Under the pieces are notes generated by a model. That model saw only the letters and a program-made list of their open reading frames with translations, was not told the origin of the DNA and did no database searches. A stretch of DNA of 64,000 bases from Prado023 sp963700395 (lineage in GTDB: Bacteria; Actinomycetota; Actinomycetes; S36-B12; CAIYMF01), in contig CAVOXI010000004.1 in assembly GCA_963700395.1 (NCBI GenBank), positions 186,001-250,000 on the forward strand. The letters run 5' to 3'. This document shows, piece after piece, positions 17,396 to 26,646 of the stretch. Within the stretch, counting starts at the first letter, position 1. The number at the start of each line of letters is the position of its first letter. The position numbers were made by a program, and so were the translations under genes.

Positions 17396-18659
17396 TCAGC
17401 CCTCGAGGGCCCTGCGCACGGCGTCGAGCTTGGCCTCGGACTCCGCGATCTCGCCCTCGGCGGTCGAGCCGGCGACGATGCCGCAGCCCGCGAACAGGCG
17501 CAGCCGGGTCGCGGCTCCCCGCTCGGTGTCCTCCACCGCGGCGCACCGAAGGGCGATCCCGAACTCGCCGTCGCCGCGTGCGTCGATCCAGCCCACGGGC
17601 CCGGCGTAGCGGCCGCGGTCGAGGCCCTCGATCTCGCGGATGAGGGCCGCCGCGCGCTCAGTGGGGGTTCCGCAGACGGCAGCAGTGGGGTGCAGCGACG
17701 CGGCCAGGGCCAGCGCGGAGGCACCGTCGGCGAGCAGTCCCGTCACGTCGGTGGCCAGGTGCTGGACGTTGGCCAGCGAGAGGACGTGCGGCGCCGCCGG
17801 CACGTCGAGGTCGGTGCAGTGCGTCGCCAGCGCCTCGGCAACCGAGTGCACGGCGTACTCGTGCTCCTCGAGGTCCTTGCCCGAGTCCAGCAGCGCTGCC
17901 GCGCGTGCTGCATCGACCGAGTCGTCGCCCCGCCGTCGGACTGTTCCGGCCAGGACCCGCGAGGTGACCCGGTCGCCGTCACGACGGACGAGCAGCTCGG
18001 GGGTCGCGCCCACCAGGCCGTCGACACTGAACGTCCAGCACTCGGGATACGCATCGGCCATCCGGCCGAGCAGGGCGGCGGTGTCCAGCGGTGCGGGCAG
18101 GTCGGCCACGAGGTCCCGGGCGAGGACCACCTTGTCCAGCTCCCCGGCGCTGATCCGCCCGATCGCCTCGGACACAGCCCGCGCCCAGTGCTCGACGGGA
18201 CGGGTCCCCGGCGCCCAGAGGATGGGACCCGATGCGAGCCTCCGGCTCGGGATCCCCGGGCGCGACGGGCGCGACGCCGTCAGCTCCGACAGTGGTCAAC
18301 CATGTCCGCCCGCCCCGGTGACCGACCACGACGGCCGGCACGATCACCACGGACTCCTGCGGCCCCGAGTCGAACGTGAACGACGCGAACGCCACCGGGC
18401 CGGATCCGCGGACGCCCACCTGGTCCTCGACGTGGGCCGCGTCGCACCACGCACTCCACCAGCGCTGGGCCCGGCTGAACCGCTCCGGCCCGGAGATGGT
18501 GAATCGCGCAGCCTCGCCCCACCCGACGAATCCGGCGCCGTCGCGGACCCAGGCGTAGCCCCCGGATGCCGGCAGCAGCGTCAGCAGTTGCTCGTCGATG
18601 CCGTCCAGCGTGACCGTGCGGACGACCCGTCCATGGGTCGTGGTGCGCGACTTGGTCAC
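17396..18659 (-). CDS. menF: isochorismate synthase (one apparent +1 shift)
   Basis: The N-terminal part reads from ATG 18659 (MTKSRTTTHGRVVRTVTLDG) to about 18290; the remainder lies in the next frame and contains the whole chorismate-binding catalytic core: GELDKVVLARDL, LAGTVRRRGDD, SKDLEEHEYAV-type LDSGKDLEEHEYAVHSV, HPTAAVCGTP and LFAGCGIVAGSTAEGE. Upstream of the core the second frame reads ASGPILWAPGTRPVEHWARA, so the join lies near 18275-18295. Removing one base gives about 420 residues, normal for MenF. Converts chorismate to isochorismate. The start lies nine bases after the menG stop in the same direction, so it is an operon with menG. Confidence 0.85.
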
Positions 18660-18668
18660 GGGCGAAGT

Positions 18669-19412
18669 CTAGCCGGGATCCACGGCCCCGCCGCCGGAAT
18701 GGGCCCCAGCTGCGGGTGCTGCCGCCGCGGTGGCCCGGTGCAGCGCGACGATCCCACCGGAGAGGTTGCGCCACGCCGGGGCGGTCCATCCGGCGGCGGC
18801 GATCTGGGCGGCGAGCTCGGGCTGGGTGGGCCACGCGCGGATGGATTCGGCGAGGTACACGTAGGCGTCCGGCGCGCTGGACACCCGCCGCGCCACGGGG
18901 GGCAGCGCCCGCATGAGGTACTCGACGTAGACGGTGCGGAACGGCGCCCATGTCGGGTGGCTGAACTCGCACACCACGAGCCGGCCGCCGGGCTTGGTGA
19001 CCCGGTGCATCTCGGCCAGTGCGGCCTCGACGTCGACCACGTTGCGCAGGCCGAAGGAGATCGTGACCGCGTCGAAGGAGTCGTCGGCGAACGGCAGCGT
19101 CGTGGCATCGCCCGCGACGAACGGGAGCTGCGGGTAGCGCCGCCGACCTTCGGTCAGCATGCCCAGGGAGAAGTCGCTGGAGACCACGGCGGCACCAGCC
19201 CTCGAGAACGGCAGTGAGCTGGTGCCCGTCCCGGCGGCCAGGTCAAGGACCCGCTGGCCGGGCCTGGCGGCCACGGCGCGCACGACCTCGCGCCGCCAGT
19301 AGCGGTCCTGTCCCAGGGACAGGACGTCGTTGGTCACGTCGTACTTGGCCGCGACGTGGTCGAACATCGACTGCACGTCCTTGGGGTCCTTGTCGAGGCT
19401 GGCGCGTGTCAC
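18669..19412 (-). CDS. menG: demethylmenaquinone methyltransferase
   Basis: 247 residues of the UbiE/MenG class I SAM methyltransferase family. Signature elements: VQSMFDHVAAKYDVTNDVLSLG at the N-terminus, SAM motif VLDLAAGTGTSSLPF, and ISFGLRNVVDVEAAL. Methylates demethylmenaquinone to menaquinone, the last ring modification. The C-terminal 25 residues are an Ala/Gly-rich tail. Probably transcribed with menF. Confidence 0.93.
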   Translation of the reverse strand: MTRASLDKDPKDVQSMFDHVAAKYDVTNDVLSLGQDRYWRREVVRAVAARPGQRVLDLAAGTGTSSLPFSRAGAAVVSSDFSLGMLTEGRRRYPQLPFVAGDATTLPFADDSFDAVTISFGLRNVVDVEAALAEMHRVTKPGGRLVVCEFSHPTWAPFRTVYVEYLMRALPPVARRVSSAPDAYVYLAESIRAWPTQPELAAQIAAAGWTAPAWRNLSGGIVALHRATAAAAPAAGAHSGGGAVDPG

Positions 19413-19476
19413 CGGGCAATCATCCCCGGTGTCCCACGATCAGCCCAACCGGGCAACCCGGAGATCGGCCGCACAG

Positions 19477-19514
19477 CCCGCAGCCCGGCTGGGCGGACCG
19501 AGCCGGGCTGCGGG
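19477..19514 (-). terminator. strong hairpin downstream of the DUF308 gene
   Basis: A 14-bp perfect stem, CCCGCAGCCCGGCT at 19477-19490 and its complement at 19501-19514, with a ten-base loop. It begins about 39 bases after the stop of the minus-strand DUF308 gene and precedes menG. There is no U-run, which is common for actinobacterial terminators. Confidence 0.6.
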
Positions 19515-19552
19515 GCGGACGGCGGGCACCTGCCGGCACCCGGATCGGGCGC

Positions 19553-20140
19553 CTATGCGCCCACGAGCTTGCCGACCTTCCTGAGCTCGAAGGCGCGGAT
19601 GACGTCGCCGACCCCGTGCAGGATCGCCCAGAAGCCGGCGAAGACCAGCAGCGTGATCCCCTTGGCGAGCAGGCCCTGGCTGCCGACCCAGATGCCCATC
19701 CCCAGCATGATGATCGCCGAGACGAGCGTCAGCCACCACAGGCTGTTGGAGCCCCTGGAGGCGAAGGCCTCCACGAACCAGAAGATCGAGATCAGCACGA
19801 AGAGCAGGCCGAGTGAGGACGCGAGCGCCGCGGTGGTGCCGATCGGGTTGGCCACGGCCCAGATGCCACCGACCAGGAAGAAGATGCCGAACAGGATCCA
19901 CACCCATTTCCATCCGGGCGCGGCCGAGGCGACCAGGAACTGCTCGATCCCGGTGAAGATGAGCATGAAGCCGACGAGGTAGCCGACCGTGGCCACCGAC
20001 TGGACGTCCATCTGCAGGACGATCGCACCGATGATGAACCACAGGGCACCGGTGACGAGCAGCAGCCACCACCACTTGGCGATGCCTGCGACGGCCTGGC
20101 GGGCTGTGGGGTCCAGTGTGTTGGGGTCGGGCATGGACAT
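19553..20140 (-). CDS. DUF308 (HdeD-like) membrane protein
   Basis: 195 residues from ATG 20140 with GGAGG five to six bases upstream. Six hydrophobic segments arranged as three similar helix pairs, with paired glycines (LVGFMLIFTGIEQFLVA, ILFGIFFLVGGIWAVANP), as in the DUF308/HdeD family. HdeD of E. coli is tied to acid resistance, but the role in actinomycetes is not known. Stand-alone gene just downstream of pflA; possible cotranscription with pflA is not excluded. Confidence 0.8.
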   Translation of the reverse strand: MSMPDPNTLDPTARQAVAGIAKWWWLLLVTGALWFIIGAIVLQMDVQSVATVGYLVGFMLIFTGIEQFLVASAAPGWKWVWILFGIFFLVGGIWAVANPIGTTAALASSLGLLFVLISIFWFVEAFASRGSNSLWWLTLVSAIIMLGMGIWVGSQGLLAKGITLLVFAGFWAILHGVGDVIRAFELRKVGKLVGA

Positions 20141-20225
20141 GGGGGCCTCCTTCTGGTCAGCCCTTGGATATCACGCCCGGCCGCTCCCACAGGGGAGGCG
20201 CACAGATCGGGCCCGGCAGTGCTGA

Positions 20226-21017
20226 TCAGGCCAGGGCGTACAGGCCGCGCTCGCGGAAGATCGCCAGGGCCCGGTCGACCGACTCCCTCGACGGCGTCGG
20301 GGTGCCGAGCAGGGGGTAGGCGCGCCCGAGGGCGGCGTACTTGTCCACGCCGAGCCGGTGGTAGGGCAGGACCTCGACCCGGTCGATGATCTCGCCGAGC
20401 TCGGCGGACAGGTCGGCCACCTCGGCGATCTCGTCGGGGCCATCCGTCAGCCCCGGGACGAGCACGTAGCGGATCCACACCTTCACCTGGTGCTCCACGA
20501 GGCGCGCCGAGAAGTCCAGGACGTCGCTGAGCCGGCCGCCGCCGCTGACCCTCTCGTAGAGCGCGGCATTGCCGGCCTTGATGTCCAGCAGGACCAGGTC
20601 GGTGTTCGCCAGGAGCCGTTCGCTGGCCCGGTGCCCGCCGTTGGCCGACGTGTCCAGCGTCGTGTGCAGCCCGTAGGCGTCCTTGACGCCCACGAAGAGG
20701 TCCTCGACGAACGCGGGCTGGAGCAGCGGCTCCCCGCCCGTGACCGTCAGGCCGCCACCGCGGGAGATGAAGGCCCGGTAGCGGCCCGCCTCCTCGATGA
20801 CGTGCCGTGCGGTCGTCCGCTCGCCCAGGCGCATCGTCTGGGTGTCGGGGTTGTGGCAGTACAGGCAGCGCAGCGGGCATCCCGAGAGGAAGACGGTGTA
20901 GCGCAGCCCGGGACCGTTGACCCCCGACGTGGTCTCCGCCGAGTGCACGAACCCGATGCGCGAGCCGTCACCGAGATCGCCGTCGGCGTGCTCAGCGGCT
21001 GCGAACTCATGGCTCAC
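20226..21017 (-). CDS. pflA: pyruvate formate-lyase activating enzyme
   Basis: Radical-SAM enzyme, about 263 residues. GTG 21017 is preferred because GGAGG lies five bases upstream; a GTG at 21032 would add five residues. The cluster-binding motif is SGCPLRCLYCHNPD (C-x3-C-x2-C), followed by LTVTGGEPLLQP. It opens with GFVHSAETTSGVNGPGLRYTVFL, typical of PflA. It abstracts hydrogen from the PflB glycine to switch the lyase on, and needs reduced flavodoxin or ferredoxin and anoxia. Directly downstream of pflB with a 65-base gap. Confidence 0.93.
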   Translation of the reverse strand: MSHEFAAAEHADGDLGDGSRIGFVHSAETTSGVNGPGLRYTVFLSGCPLRCLYCHNPDTQTMRLGERTTARHVIEEAGRYRAFISRGGGLTVTGGEPLLQPAFVEDLFVGVKDAYGLHTTLDTSANGGHRASERLLANTDLVLLDIKAGNAALYERVSGGGRLSDVLDFSARLVEHQVKVWIRYVLVPGLTDGPDEIAEVADLSAELGEIIDRVEVLPYHRLGVDKYAALGRAYPLLGTPTPSRESVDRALAIFRERGLYALA

Positions 21018-21082
21018 GGCGGCCTCCAGCACGTCCTTGGGTCGAGGTCGTCATCATGGCCCACCCGGGGCGCGTGCGCCGA

Positions 21083-23350
21083 TCAGACGCTCATGTGGAA
21101 CGTGCGGTCGATGACGTCCTGCTGCTGCTCGCGGGTCAGCCGCACGAAGTTCACCGCGTAGCCCGAGACCCTGATGGTCAGCTGCGGGTAGTTCATCGGG
21201 TTCTCCATGGCATCGAGGAGCATCTCGCGGTTGAGCACGTTGACGTTCATGTGGAAGCCGCGGCTGTCCACGTAGCCGTCGAGCACCCCGATCAGGTTGT
21301 CCACGCGCTCCTGCTCGGTCTTGCCCAGGCCCGAGGGGATCACCGACGCGGTCATGGAGATGCCGTCCTGGGCATCTGCGTAGGGCAGGTGCGCCACGGA
21401 CAGCGCGGCGGGGATCAGGCCCTTGTGGTCACGACCGTGCATCGGGTTGGCGCCGGGGGCGAAGGGCTCGCCACGCTTGCGGCCGTCGGGGGTGGAGCCG
21501 GTGTTCGCGCCGTAGACCACGTTGGACGTGATGGTCAGCACCGACTGCGTGTGCCGGGCATCGCGGTAGGCCGGGTATGAGCGCACCTTGTCCATGAAGA
21601 CGCTGACGATGTGGGCGGCGATGTCATCGACGCGCGGGTCGTTGTTGCCGAACGCCGGGTACTCGCCGTCGAGCTCGAACTCGGTGATCAGCCCGGTCTC
21701 GTCGCGCACCGGGTGCACGCCGGCGTACTTGATCGCCGACAGCGAGTCGGCCACGATCGACAGCCCGGCGATGCCGCACGCCAGCGTGCGCTCCGGGTCG
21801 TAGTCGTGCAGCGCCATCTCGAGGCGCTCGTAGGCGTACTTGTCGTGCATGTAGTGGATGATGTTCAGCGCGTTGACGTACACGTCGGCAAGCCAGGTCA
21901 TGGCCGCGTCGAAGCGCTCCCAGACGTCGTCGAAGTCCAGGGTGTCGGTCGTGACCGGATCGCCGAGCTCGATGACCTTCTTGCCCGAGATCTCGTCGCG
22001 ACCGCCGTTGATCGCGTAGAGCAGGGTCTTGGCCAGGTTCACCCGGGCGCCGAAGAACTGCATCCGCTTGCCGACCGGCATGCTCGACACGCAGCACGCG
22101 ATCGCGCAGTCGTCGCCGCCCTCGTTGAACTCGCGCAGCAGGTCGTCGGACTCGTACTGGATGGCTGAGGTGTCGATGGAGACCTTGGCGCAGAACTCCT
22201 TGAAGCCGGTGGGCAGCGCCGCGGACCACAGGACGGTCAGGTTCGGCTCGGGCGCCGGGCCCAGGTTGTACAGGGTCTGCAGGAACCGGAACGAGGACCG
22301 TGTGACCAGGGGCCGGCCGTCGTAGCCCATGCCGCCGATCGACTCGGTGACCCAGGTCGGGTCCCCGGAGAACAGCGCGTCGTACTCGGGGGTGCGCAGG
22401 AAGCGCACCATCCGCAGCTTGATCACGAAGTCGTCGACCAGCTCCTGGGCGGCGGACTCGGTCAGGGCGCCGGCGTCGATGTCGCGCTGGAGGAAGACGT
22501 CGAGGAACGTGGAGACCCGGCCCAGGCTCATGGCCGCGCCGTTCTGCTCCTTGATGGAACCCAGGTACGCCATGTACAGCCACTGGATCGCCTCCTGGGC
22601 GGTGACCGCCGGGCGGCGCAGGTCCAGGCCGTGCATCTGGCCGAGCTCCACGAGCTCGGCCAGGGCGCGGATCTGCTCGTTGAGCTCCTCGCGGTCGCGG
22701 ATGACCGCGTCGCTGCTGAGGCGGTCATCCAGCGTGGCCAGCTCGGCCTTCTTCGCCACGATGAGCCGGTCGACGCCGTAGAGCGCGACGCGGCGGTAGT
22801 CGCCGATGATCCGGCCACGGCCGTACGCGTCGGGCAGGCCGGTGATGATGTGGCTGGAGCGGGCCGCGCGGATCGCCGGCGTGTAGGCGTCGAACACGCC
22901 CTGGTTGTGGGTCTTGCGGTACTTCGTGAAGATCTCGCCCACGCGGGGGTCCGGCTCGTAGCCGTACGCCTTGAGCCCGTTCTCGACCATCCGGTAGCCG
23001 CCGTTGGGCATGATCGCGCGCTTGAGCGGCGCCTCGGTCTGCAGCCCGACGATGAGCTCCGGGATGTCCTCGGTGATCCGACCCGGGGCGTGCGAGGTGA
23101 TGGTGCTCGGGGTGTGCGGGTCCACGTCGAGGATGCCGCGCTCGAGCTCGACGACCATCAGGTCGGCCACGAACCGCCACAGCGACTCCGTGCGCTCCGT
23201 CGGGCCGGCGAGGAAGGACGCGTCACCCTCGTACGGGGTGTAGTTGCCGCGGATGAACGCAGCGACGTCGACGGCCTCGCGCCACGGGCCGTCATCGAAG
23301 CCCGCCCACGGGTCGGAGCTGGTGGTCGGTCGGTCTGCTGCGATGGTCAC
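21083..23350 (-). CDS. pflB: formate C-acetyltransferase (pyruvate formate-lyase)
   Basis: 755 residues from GTG 23350, which has GAGG seven bases upstream; a TTG at 23389 would add 13. The active-site pair is in AIACCVSSMPVG (Cys419-Cys420) and the radical-bearing glycine is in RVSGYAVNF (Gly730), positions almost equal to those of E. coli PflB (418/419 and 734). Converts pyruvate and CoA to acetyl-CoA and formate; the glycyl radical is destroyed by oxygen. It forms a unit with pflA, and an FNT formate channel is encoded at 57583. A DosR-box-like sequence lies about 90 bases upstream. Confidence 0.95.
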   Translation of the reverse strand: MTIAADRPTTSSDPWAGFDDGPWREAVDVAAFIRGNYTPYEGDASFLAGPTERTESLWRFVADLMVVELERGILDVDPHTPSTITSHAPGRITEDIPELIVGLQTEAPLKRAIMPNGGYRMVENGLKAYGYEPDPRVGEIFTKYRKTHNQGVFDAYTPAIRAARSSHIITGLPDAYGRGRIIGDYRRVALYGVDRLIVAKKAELATLDDRLSSDAVIRDREELNEQIRALAELVELGQMHGLDLRRPAVTAQEAIQWLYMAYLGSIKEQNGAAMSLGRVSTFLDVFLQRDIDAGALTESAAQELVDDFVIKLRMVRFLRTPEYDALFSGDPTWVTESIGGMGYDGRPLVTRSSFRFLQTLYNLGPAPEPNLTVLWSAALPTGFKEFCAKVSIDTSAIQYESDDLLREFNEGGDDCAIACCVSSMPVGKRMQFFGARVNLAKTLLYAINGGRDEISGKKVIELGDPVTTDTLDFDDVWERFDAAMTWLADVYVNALNIIHYMHDKYAYERLEMALHDYDPERTLACGIAGLSIVADSLSAIKYAGVHPVRDETGLITEFELDGEYPAFGNNDPRVDDIAAHIVSVFMDKVRSYPAYRDARHTQSVLTITSNVVYGANTGSTPDGRKRGEPFAPGANPMHGRDHKGLIPAALSVAHLPYADAQDGISMTASVIPSGLGKTEQERVDNLIGVLDGYVDSRGFHMNVNVLNREMLLDAMENPMNYPQLTIRVSGYAVNFVRLTREQQQDVIDRTFHMSV

Positions 23351-23440
23351 TGCGGTCCTCTGGTCGGCTCGATCGCGGGCGTTGCCCAATTGTCCCCCGG
23401 GGCGTCCAGCGAAGGATGCCCGAACTGGTCCGGCCTACTC

Positions 23441-23453
23441 GGGACCTTGGTCC
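23441..23453. promoter_or_regulatory. DosR/DevR-box-like site upstream of pflB
   Basis: GGGAC-CTTG-GTCC (23441-23453) matches the core of the DosR consensus GGGAC-N4-GTCCC in spacing and in ten of ten arm bases but the last. It lies 91 bases upstream of the pflB start. A similar core, GCGAC-CATG-GTCCC, precedes the universal stress gene at 49064. DosR controls hypoxia genes in mycobacteria; a DosR homologue is not encoded in this window. Confidence 0.4.
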
Positions 23454-23633
23454 TGCCTGCCGGGGTTTGTCCGCTTCTCGGATCATCGGCGCGCCGAGGA
23501 GCGGACAGGCCGACGAGTGGTCCACGCGGGAGCGGACGGAACGGCGGGGCCAGGGCAGCTCGCGGATGCGTCTGCGGCCCTTCGGACCCGGGTCTAGAAT
23601 CTGGGACGAATCCCCCAGGCCACGAGGTGCCCG

Positions 23634-24914
23634 ATGCCCGACCACGCCCAGGACGCCGACGTCATCGTCGTCGGCGCCGGACCGGCGGGCTCGGCCACCG
23701 CTCACCGGCTGGCCGCCGCCGGGCGCGACGTGCTGCTGCTGGAGAAGGCCGCCTTCCCACGGGACAAGGTCTGCGGCGACGGCCTGACCCCGCGCGCTGT
23801 CCGCTCCCTGATCGACATGGGCGTCGACATCTCCCCGGAGAAGGGCTGGGCCCGCAACAACGGCCTGCGGATCATCGCCAACGGGCGCACGTACGAGCTG
23901 CCCTGGCCCGAGCTCGAGCGCTTCCCCAACTACGGACTTGTCCGCTCGCGCATGGAGCTCGACGAGATCCTCGCCCGGCACGCCGCGGCGGCGGGAGCCC
24001 GCCTGAACGAGTGCACGAAGGTGCTCGAGCCGACCCGCCACGAGCGCACGGGGCGCGTCACCGGCGTCGTCGCCCAGCCGGTGGACGACCGCGGCCGTGC
24101 TGCCGGCTCCCGGGTCACCTACCGCGCCCCGGTCGTGGTCGCCGCCGACGGCGTGAGCTCGCGGATGAGCGTGGCGATGGGTGTCGGAGTGCGCGACGAC
24201 CGGCCGATGGGCGTCGCCGTGCGCGCCTACGCACCGAGTCCGCGCGCCGCCGAGCCCTGGATGGAGTCCCACCTCGAGCTGCGCTCCGACGGTGCCCTGC
24301 TGCCCGGCTACGGCTGGGTGTTCGGGCTCGCCGACGGGACCATCAACATCGGCCTGGGCATCCTGAACACCTCGGACGCCTTCGGCAATGTCGACTACCG
24401 CGACCACCTGCGCCGGTGGATGCGGGAGACCCCGGAGCACTGGGAGCTGCGCGAGCACGCCGACACGGTTCGGATCGGCGGGATGGCCCTTCCGATGGGC
24501 TTCAACCGGCAGCCGCACTACGCCAGGGGGCTGCTCCTGGTCGGGGACGCCGGGGGCATGGTCAACCCCTTCAACGGCGAGGGCATCGACTACGCGCTGG
24601 AGGCCGGTGCACTGGCCGGCGCGCGCATCGACGCCGCGCTCGACGAGCCCCGCGCCGAGGGCCGCGAGACCCAGCTGCACAGCTATGCGGCCGACCTCAA
24701 GGCGCACTACGGCGGGTACTACACGCTCGGTCGCTGGTTCGTCCGCGCTATCGGCAACCCCAGCGTGATGAAGCTGGCAACCACCTACGGCATGCCCGTG
24801 CCGGTGCTGCGGGAGCTGGCGCTCAAGCTGATGGCCAACCTCACCGACACTGCCGATCCCGACCCCATGGACCGGCTGATCAACATGCTGTCGCGGGTGA
24901 CACCGGCCGCATGA
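23634..24914 (+). CDS. menJ: geranylgeranyl reductase family FAD enzyme, probable menaquinone beta-reductase
   Basis: 426 residues. N-terminal FAD Rossmann motif VIVVGAGPAGSATAHRLA, the family CGDGLTPRAV, and GDAGGMVNPFNGEGIDYALEAG near the C-terminus. Actinobacterial members located beside nuoA and the men genes (mycobacterial MenJ, Rv0561c) reduce one isoprenyl double bond of menaquinone; the position, directly before nuoA, agrees. A -10-like TAGAAT lies at 23595. Substrate assignment is by family and context; reduction of another isoprenoid chain is possible. Confidence 0.82.
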   Translation: MPDHAQDADVIVVGAGPAGSATAHRLAAAGRDVLLLEKAAFPRDKVCGDGLTPRAVRSLIDMGVDISPEKGWARNNGLRIIANGRTYELPWPELERFPNYGLVRSRMELDEILARHAAAAGARLNECTKVLEPTRHERTGRVTGVVAQPVDDRGRAAGSRVTYRAPVVVAADGVSSRMSVAMGVGVRDDRPMGVAVRAYAPSPRAAEPWMESHLELRSDGALLPGYGWVFGLADGTINIGLGILNTSDAFGNVDYRDHLRRWMRETPEHWELREHADTVRIGGMALPMGFNRQPHYARGLLLVGDAGGMVNPFNGEGIDYALEAGALAGARIDAALDEPRAEGRETQLHSYAADLKAHYGGYYTLGRWFVRAIGNPSVMKLATTYGMPVPVLRELALKLMANLTDTADPDPMDRLINMLSRVTPAA

Positions 24915-24927
24915 GGGGACCACGAGC

Positions 24928-24956
24928 GTGTCGGTGCACCCATGGGTGCCTAGGAT
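24928..24956 (+). promoter_or_regulatory. candidate nuo operon promoter with internal palindrome
   Basis: A -35-like GTGTCG (24928-24933), a 17-base spacer and a -10 hexamer TAGGAT (24951-24956) precede nuoA. The spacer holds the perfect 14-base palindrome GCACCCATGGGTGC at 24936-24949, the usual place for a repressor to block RNA polymerase. The motif does not match Rex, ArcA or Fnr sites that I know. Confidence 0.45.
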
Positions 24957-25014
24957 GTGACCGCCCGAGCCGAGTCGGCACGGGCAGTCCGATGAAAGGA
25001 CGGGTGCCACTGCC

Positions 25015-25374
25015 GTGAACGTCTACATCCCGATCCTCATCCTCGGACTCCTGGCCTTCGGCTTCGCGCTGTTCTCCGTCGCCGTCGCCGGGATCACCGG
25101 GCCCAAGCGCTACAACCGCGCCCGCCTGGATGCCTACGAGTGCGGCATCCAGCCCACCCCCATGCGCATCGGCGGCGGCCGGTTCCCGGTCAAGTACTAC
25201 CTGACCGCGATGCTGTTCATCGTCTTCGACATCGAGATCGTCTTCCTCTACCCGTGGGCAGTCACCTTCGACATGCTCGGGATCTTCGGGCTGGTGGAGA
25301 TGCTGCTGTTCATCGCGACCCTGCTCGTCGCCTACGTCTACGTGTGGCGGCGCGACGGACTGGAGTGGGACTGA
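25015..25374 (+). CDS. nuoA: NADH-quinone oxidoreductase subunit A
   Basis: 119 residues, GTG start. Three membrane helices; KRYNRARLDAYECGIQPTP carries the conserved loop with Glu and Cys, and the second helix has the buried acidic FDIEIVFLYPWAV. Membrane-arm subunit next to the quinone site. Opens the fourteen-gene nuo operon; nuoB begins one base after its stop. Confidence 0.95.
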   Translation: MNVYIPILILGLLAFGFALFSVAVAGITGPKRYNRARLDAYECGIQPTPMRIGGGRFPVKYYLTAMLFIVFDIEIVFLYPWAVTFDMLGIFGLVEMLLFIATLLVAYVYVWRRDGLEWD

Positions 25375-25375
25375 C

Positions 25376-25930
25376 ATGGGACTCGAGGAACAACTGCCCT
25401 CCGGGGTGCTGCTCACCAGCGTCGAGCTGCTCGCGGGCTACGCGCGCAAGAGCTCGATGTGGCCGGCGACGTTCGGCCTGGCCTGCTGCGCCATCGAGAT
25501 GATGGCCACAGGCGCCGGGCGCTACGACCTCGCCCGGTTCGGCATGGAGGTCTTCCGCGGCTCCCCGCGCCAGGCCGACCTGATGATCGTGGCCGGTCGC
25601 GTGAGCAACAAGATGGCCCCGGTGCTGCGCCAGGTGTACGACCAGATGCCCGGCCCCAAGTGGGTCATCGCGATGGGCGTCTGCGCGTCCTCGGGCGGGA
25701 TGTTCAACAACTACGCCATCGTCCAGGGCGTCGACCACATCGTCCCCGTCGACATCTACCTGCCCGGCTGCCCGCCGCGGCCCGAGATGCTCATGGACGC
25801 GATCCTCACGCTGCACGAGCAGGTGATGGACTCCAAGCTCGGCGCGAACCGCCAGCGCCAGATCACCGAGCTGGAGGCAGCGGCCCTCACCGCGCCGCCC
25901 ACCATCGAGATGCGGGGGCTGCTGCGATGA
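25376..25930 (+). CDS. nuoB: NADH-quinone oxidoreductase subunit B
   Basis: 184 residues. Ligands of the terminal 4Fe-4S cluster N2 are visible: the adjacent pair in LACCAIEMM, GVCASSGGMFNNY, and YLPGCPPRPEML. Sits at the junction of the peripheral and membrane arms and passes electrons to menaquinone. The stop overlaps the nuoC ATG (ATGA). A divergent paralogue is encoded at 53128. Confidence 0.95.
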   Translation: MGLEEQLPSGVLLTSVELLAGYARKSSMWPATFGLACCAIEMMATGAGRYDLARFGMEVFRGSPRQADLMIVAGRVSNKMAPVLRQVYDQMPGPKWVIAMGVCASSGGMFNNYAIVQGVDHIVPVDIYLPGCPPRPEMLMDAILTLHEQVMDSKLGANRQRQITELEAAALTAPPTIEMRGLLR

Positions 25931-26646
25931 GCGAGAGCAGCCAGGTGGTCCCGGTCGGGGCCGTCGACCTCGGCCTGGACCCGGTCACCGACACCGTGGG
26001 CGTTCGTCAGGGCGCCTTCGGCGTGTCGGGCTCGGGTGACACCACGGGCTTCGGCGGGCTCGTGCGCCCCATCGAGATGCCCGGCGCCAGCCAGAAGCCC
26101 TACGGCGGGTACTTCGACGCCGTGACCGAGGAGCTCGAGCTCGCGCTGGCCGATGCCGGCGTGCCGGCCGAGTCGGCGATCGAGAAGGTCGTCGTCGACC
26201 GCGGCGAGATGACCCTCTACGTCCGTCGCGAGCACCTGCTGGCCGTCGCCGCGGAGCTGCGCGACGAGCCGGGGCTGCGCTTCGAGGTGTGCCACTCGGT
26301 GTCCGGGGTGCACTACCCCGCCGACACCGGCCGCGAGCTGCACGCAGTCATCCACCTCCTGTCGATGACCCACAGGCGGCGCATCCGCGTCGAGGTGACC
26401 TGTCCCGAGTCCGACCAGCACATCCCGTCGGTGACCGACGTCTGGGCCTCGGCGGACTGGCACGAGCGCGAGACCTGGGACATGTTCGGGATCCACTTCG
26501 ACGGGCACCCGGCACTGACCCGGATCCTGATGCCCGACGACTGGCCGGGCCACCCGCAGCGCAAGGACTACCCGCTCGGCGGGATCCCCGTGGAGTACAA
26601 GGGCGCGACCGTCCCGGCGCCGGACCAGCGGAGGTCGTACAACTGA
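25927..26646 (+). CDS. nuoC: NADH-quinone oxidoreductase subunit C
   Basis: 239 residues: about 55 variable N-terminal residues and then the 30-kDa subunit domain, ending with the signature DWHERETWDMFGIHFDGHP and LMPDDWPGHPQRKDYPLGG. Separate from nuoD, as in most actinomycetes. Overlaps nuoB (ATGA) and nuoD (TGATG). Confidence 0.94.
   Translation: MSESSQVVPVGAVDLGLDPVTDTVGVRQGAFGVSGSGDTTGFGGLVRPIEMPGASQKPYGGYFDAVTEELELALADAGVPAESAIEKVVVDRGEMTLYVRREHLLAVAAELRDEPGLRFEVCHSVSGVHYPADTGRELHAVIHLLSMTHRRRIRVEVTCPESDQHIPSVTDVWASADWHERETWDMFGIHFDGHPALTRILMPDDWPGHPQRKDYPLGGIPVEYKGATVPAPDQRRSYN

Noticed and set aside
22631..25018. 795-codon open frame on the + strand
   Set aside because: Runs antisense to pflB and out of frame through menJ; protein is Arg/Ala/Gly-rich without motifs.
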